NCBI RefSeq assembly: GCF_030769565.1
Contig: NZ_JAVCAP010000014.1
Location: 272,027-336,026 of the forward strand
DNA: 64,000 nt
Direction: 5' to 3'
DNA from: Methylophilus aquaticus
GTDB taxonomy: Bacteria > Pseudomonadota > Gammaproteobacteria > Burkholderiales > Methylophilaceae
In this document: piece after piece, positions 63,217 through 64,000 of the stretch
Layout of the letters: the number at the start of each line of letters is the position of its first letter
Numbering within the stretch: the stretch's first letter is position 1
Notes under the pieces: generated by a model
The model's input: only the letters and a program-made list of their open reading frames with translations
What the model was told of the DNA's origin: nothing
Databases searched by the model: none
Program-made: the position numbers and the translations under genes

Positions 63217-63763
63217 TTGTTGCTCAAAAATAGCTTTCCTCGAAAAGTGCGTTGAACTGACTTAATAACTTTATTAATTGATAACAGTAATTTAAAATCA
63301 ATAGCTTATGAAATTTTATTCAACTAATTTATCTCTATAAGTTACACATTCACTTCAAATATATTCAAGCAAAGGCGAGTTTACAATTTATGTTCAAACG
63401 GCTCTCGGGGTGTCAAATCTAAGGCAGTCAGTTTAAATACAACTTTCTTATTCATTCGACTACTTCCCTTCTCTGGACTTAGAGTAAGTTCGTGAGATAT
63501 TTCATTTTAAAACAATTGGTTGAACTTATGGCTCCTAGCTTATGCAAGCCTAGTATCGGGTTCTTCAAGTGAAACTCCATAATTCATCATTTTCTTTTGC
63601 ACCTTTGGGTCATTACTTGCGACCGTTTGCAACGGTTCAAATTGTCGCAGTAAACTCCCTAGACAAGAAGCGCGTTCACGAAATTAACCTATCGGTTGTG
63701 AGCTGCTACCTTTCATACCACTCTTCGGAGTGTTTTTTCATTTGATAACGTTACATATAGAGG
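63217..63763. other. 547-bp region without a convincing gene; hairpin-rich, unidentified
   Basis: No gene above about 50 codons was found. Several hairpins occur on either strand: GCGAC(CGTTTGCAACGG)..GTCGC near 63625, and AACCTATCGGTT near 63686. The minus strand has short frames: 63381-63455 (24 codons, ribosome-binding site AGGGAAG 8 nt upstream), 63479-63580 (33 codons) and a start-less 47-codon frame at 63540-63683. It may hold a structured RNA or gene debris. None of the standard RNAs (tmRNA, RNase P, SRP, 6S) was recognised. Confidence 0.3.
63719..63738 (+). terminator. strong intrinsic terminator (UUCG loop)
   Basis: CACTC-TTCG-GAGTG followed by six T residues (63733-63738). The tetraloop and U-tract are textbook. 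It implies a + strand transcript ending here, although no gene is visible just upstream. Confidence 0.75.
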
Positions 63764-64000
63764 TGGACCCGGAAAACTGGACAGTGTTTTAAGTGATATT
63801 CTTGCTTAACCTTGCAGCCGATAGGCGGCAGAAAGCAGAGAAAGAAAGCAATGAAACGTACCCGAAGAACCCACGCAGCGAGTTTCAAGGCTAAAGTGGC
63901 CTTGGCAGCCATCAAGGGTGATAAAACACTGGCCGAATTGGCGAGTGAGTTTGCAGTCCATCCTAACCAGATTACCGAATGGAAGCAGCAGTTACAACAA
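63764..64000 (+). mobile_element. IS3-family insertion sequence, left end (cut by window)
   Basis: TGGACCCGGAAAACTGGACA at 63764-63783 has the look of an IS3-family terminal inverted repeat (TG start), and the orfA reading frame begins 87 bp further in. The right end lies outside the window, so the exact boundary and any target duplication cannot be confirmed. Confidence 0.75.
63851..64000 (+). CDS. IS3-family transposase OrfA (partial)
   Basis: First 50 residues of a transposase OrfA, truncated by the window end. [20 protein letters not shown] followed by [20 protein letters not shown] is the N-terminal helix-turn-helix DNA-binding domain (transposase_8 type) of IS3-family OrfA. The full OrfAB would be made by frameshifting in this family. 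It reads away from the hairpin-rich gap. Confidence 0.85.
   Translation, partial: MKRTRRTHAASFKAKVALAAIKGDKTLAELASEFAVHPNQITEWKQQLQQ

Noticed and set aside
63620..63700. integron attC-like site
   Set aside because: Hairpins resemble recombination sites superficially, but the R'/R'' core sequences (GTTRRRY and RYYYAAC) are not placed correctly and no integrase or cassette array is present.
63370..63738. tmRNA, RNase P RNA, SRP RNA or 6S RNA
   Set aside because: None of the conserved elements (for example the tmRNA tag reading frame or the SRP GGAAG loop context) is present.
1..64000. CRISPR arrays, tRNA or rRNA genes
   Set aside because: No regularly spaced repeats and no recognisable T-loop/anticodon or rRNA sequence were seen on reading both strands. 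A dedicated covariance scan was not possible.

Overview
The window looks like a chromosomal segment of a methylotrophic betaproteobacterium, most likely Methylophilaceae. This is inferred from gene content: a methanolan-type exopolysaccharide (EPS) operon (epsL-epsD-epsE-epsF-epsG-exosortase B-epsI), a PEP-CTERM protein, a methanol/ethanol-family PQQ dehydrogenase, and dapC. No rRNA or tRNA gene was seen, so the placement is not proven.

Bases 1-46,372 are one very large EPS/exosortase locus. The left arm (1-20,878, + strand, strikingly A+T-rich in its first ~12 kb) begins inside a Wzy-type polymerase/ligase gene. It continues with three acyltransferase-3 genes, two hexapeptide acyltransferases, five glycosyltransferases, a Tat-exported hydrolase-like protein, a WecG/TagA glycosyltransferase with an extra C-terminal STAS-like domain, an exosortase fused to an EpsI domain, the PEP-CTERM TPR lipoprotein PrsT, and GDP-mannose genes manC and manB. 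Two minus-strand genes follow (a TIGR03790-type secreted protein and the priming glycosyl-1-phosphate transferase). The right arm (23,916-39,379, +) is the tightly packed export operon: barrel EpsL, PPIase EpsD, Wza-like EpsE, Wzc-like EpsF/EpsG, exosortase B, EpsI, a second Wzy-like protein, glycosyltransferases, an SGNH hydrolase, an acetyltransferase, a Wzx flippase and a GH99/WbsX-like secreted protein. From 39,673 to 46,372 there is a DUF1972 glycosyltransferase, dTDP-rhamnose genes rfbBDAC, UDP-glucose dehydrogenase and galE. Together these could supply GDP-mannose, dTDP-rhamnose, UDP-glucuronate and UDP-galactose, prime and assemble repeat units on a lipid carrier, flip, polymerise and export them, and decorate them with acyl groups.

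A monocistronic PEP-CTERM protein (46,693-47,211) follows, with a sigma-54-like -24/-12 promoter and its own terminator. It is a candidate substrate of the exosortases.

From 47,452 onward the DNA is more G+C-rich and looks like core genome: dapC, an EamA transporter, a SPINDLY-like TPR/O-GlcNAc-transferase-type protein with mnmC, then a nine-gene minus-strand lipid-modification cluster (53,380-61,258). That cluster has two cyclopropane-synthase-like methyltransferases flanking DUF1365, an FAD oxidoreductase, a desaturase, a lipocalin, a DUF6134-like protein, DUF1295 and DUF2878. It is divergent from a PQQ dehydrogenase (61,350-63,167) that lacks canonical active-site residues. The window ends with ~600 bp of hairpin-rich non-coding DNA and the left end of an IS3-family element cut by the window edge.
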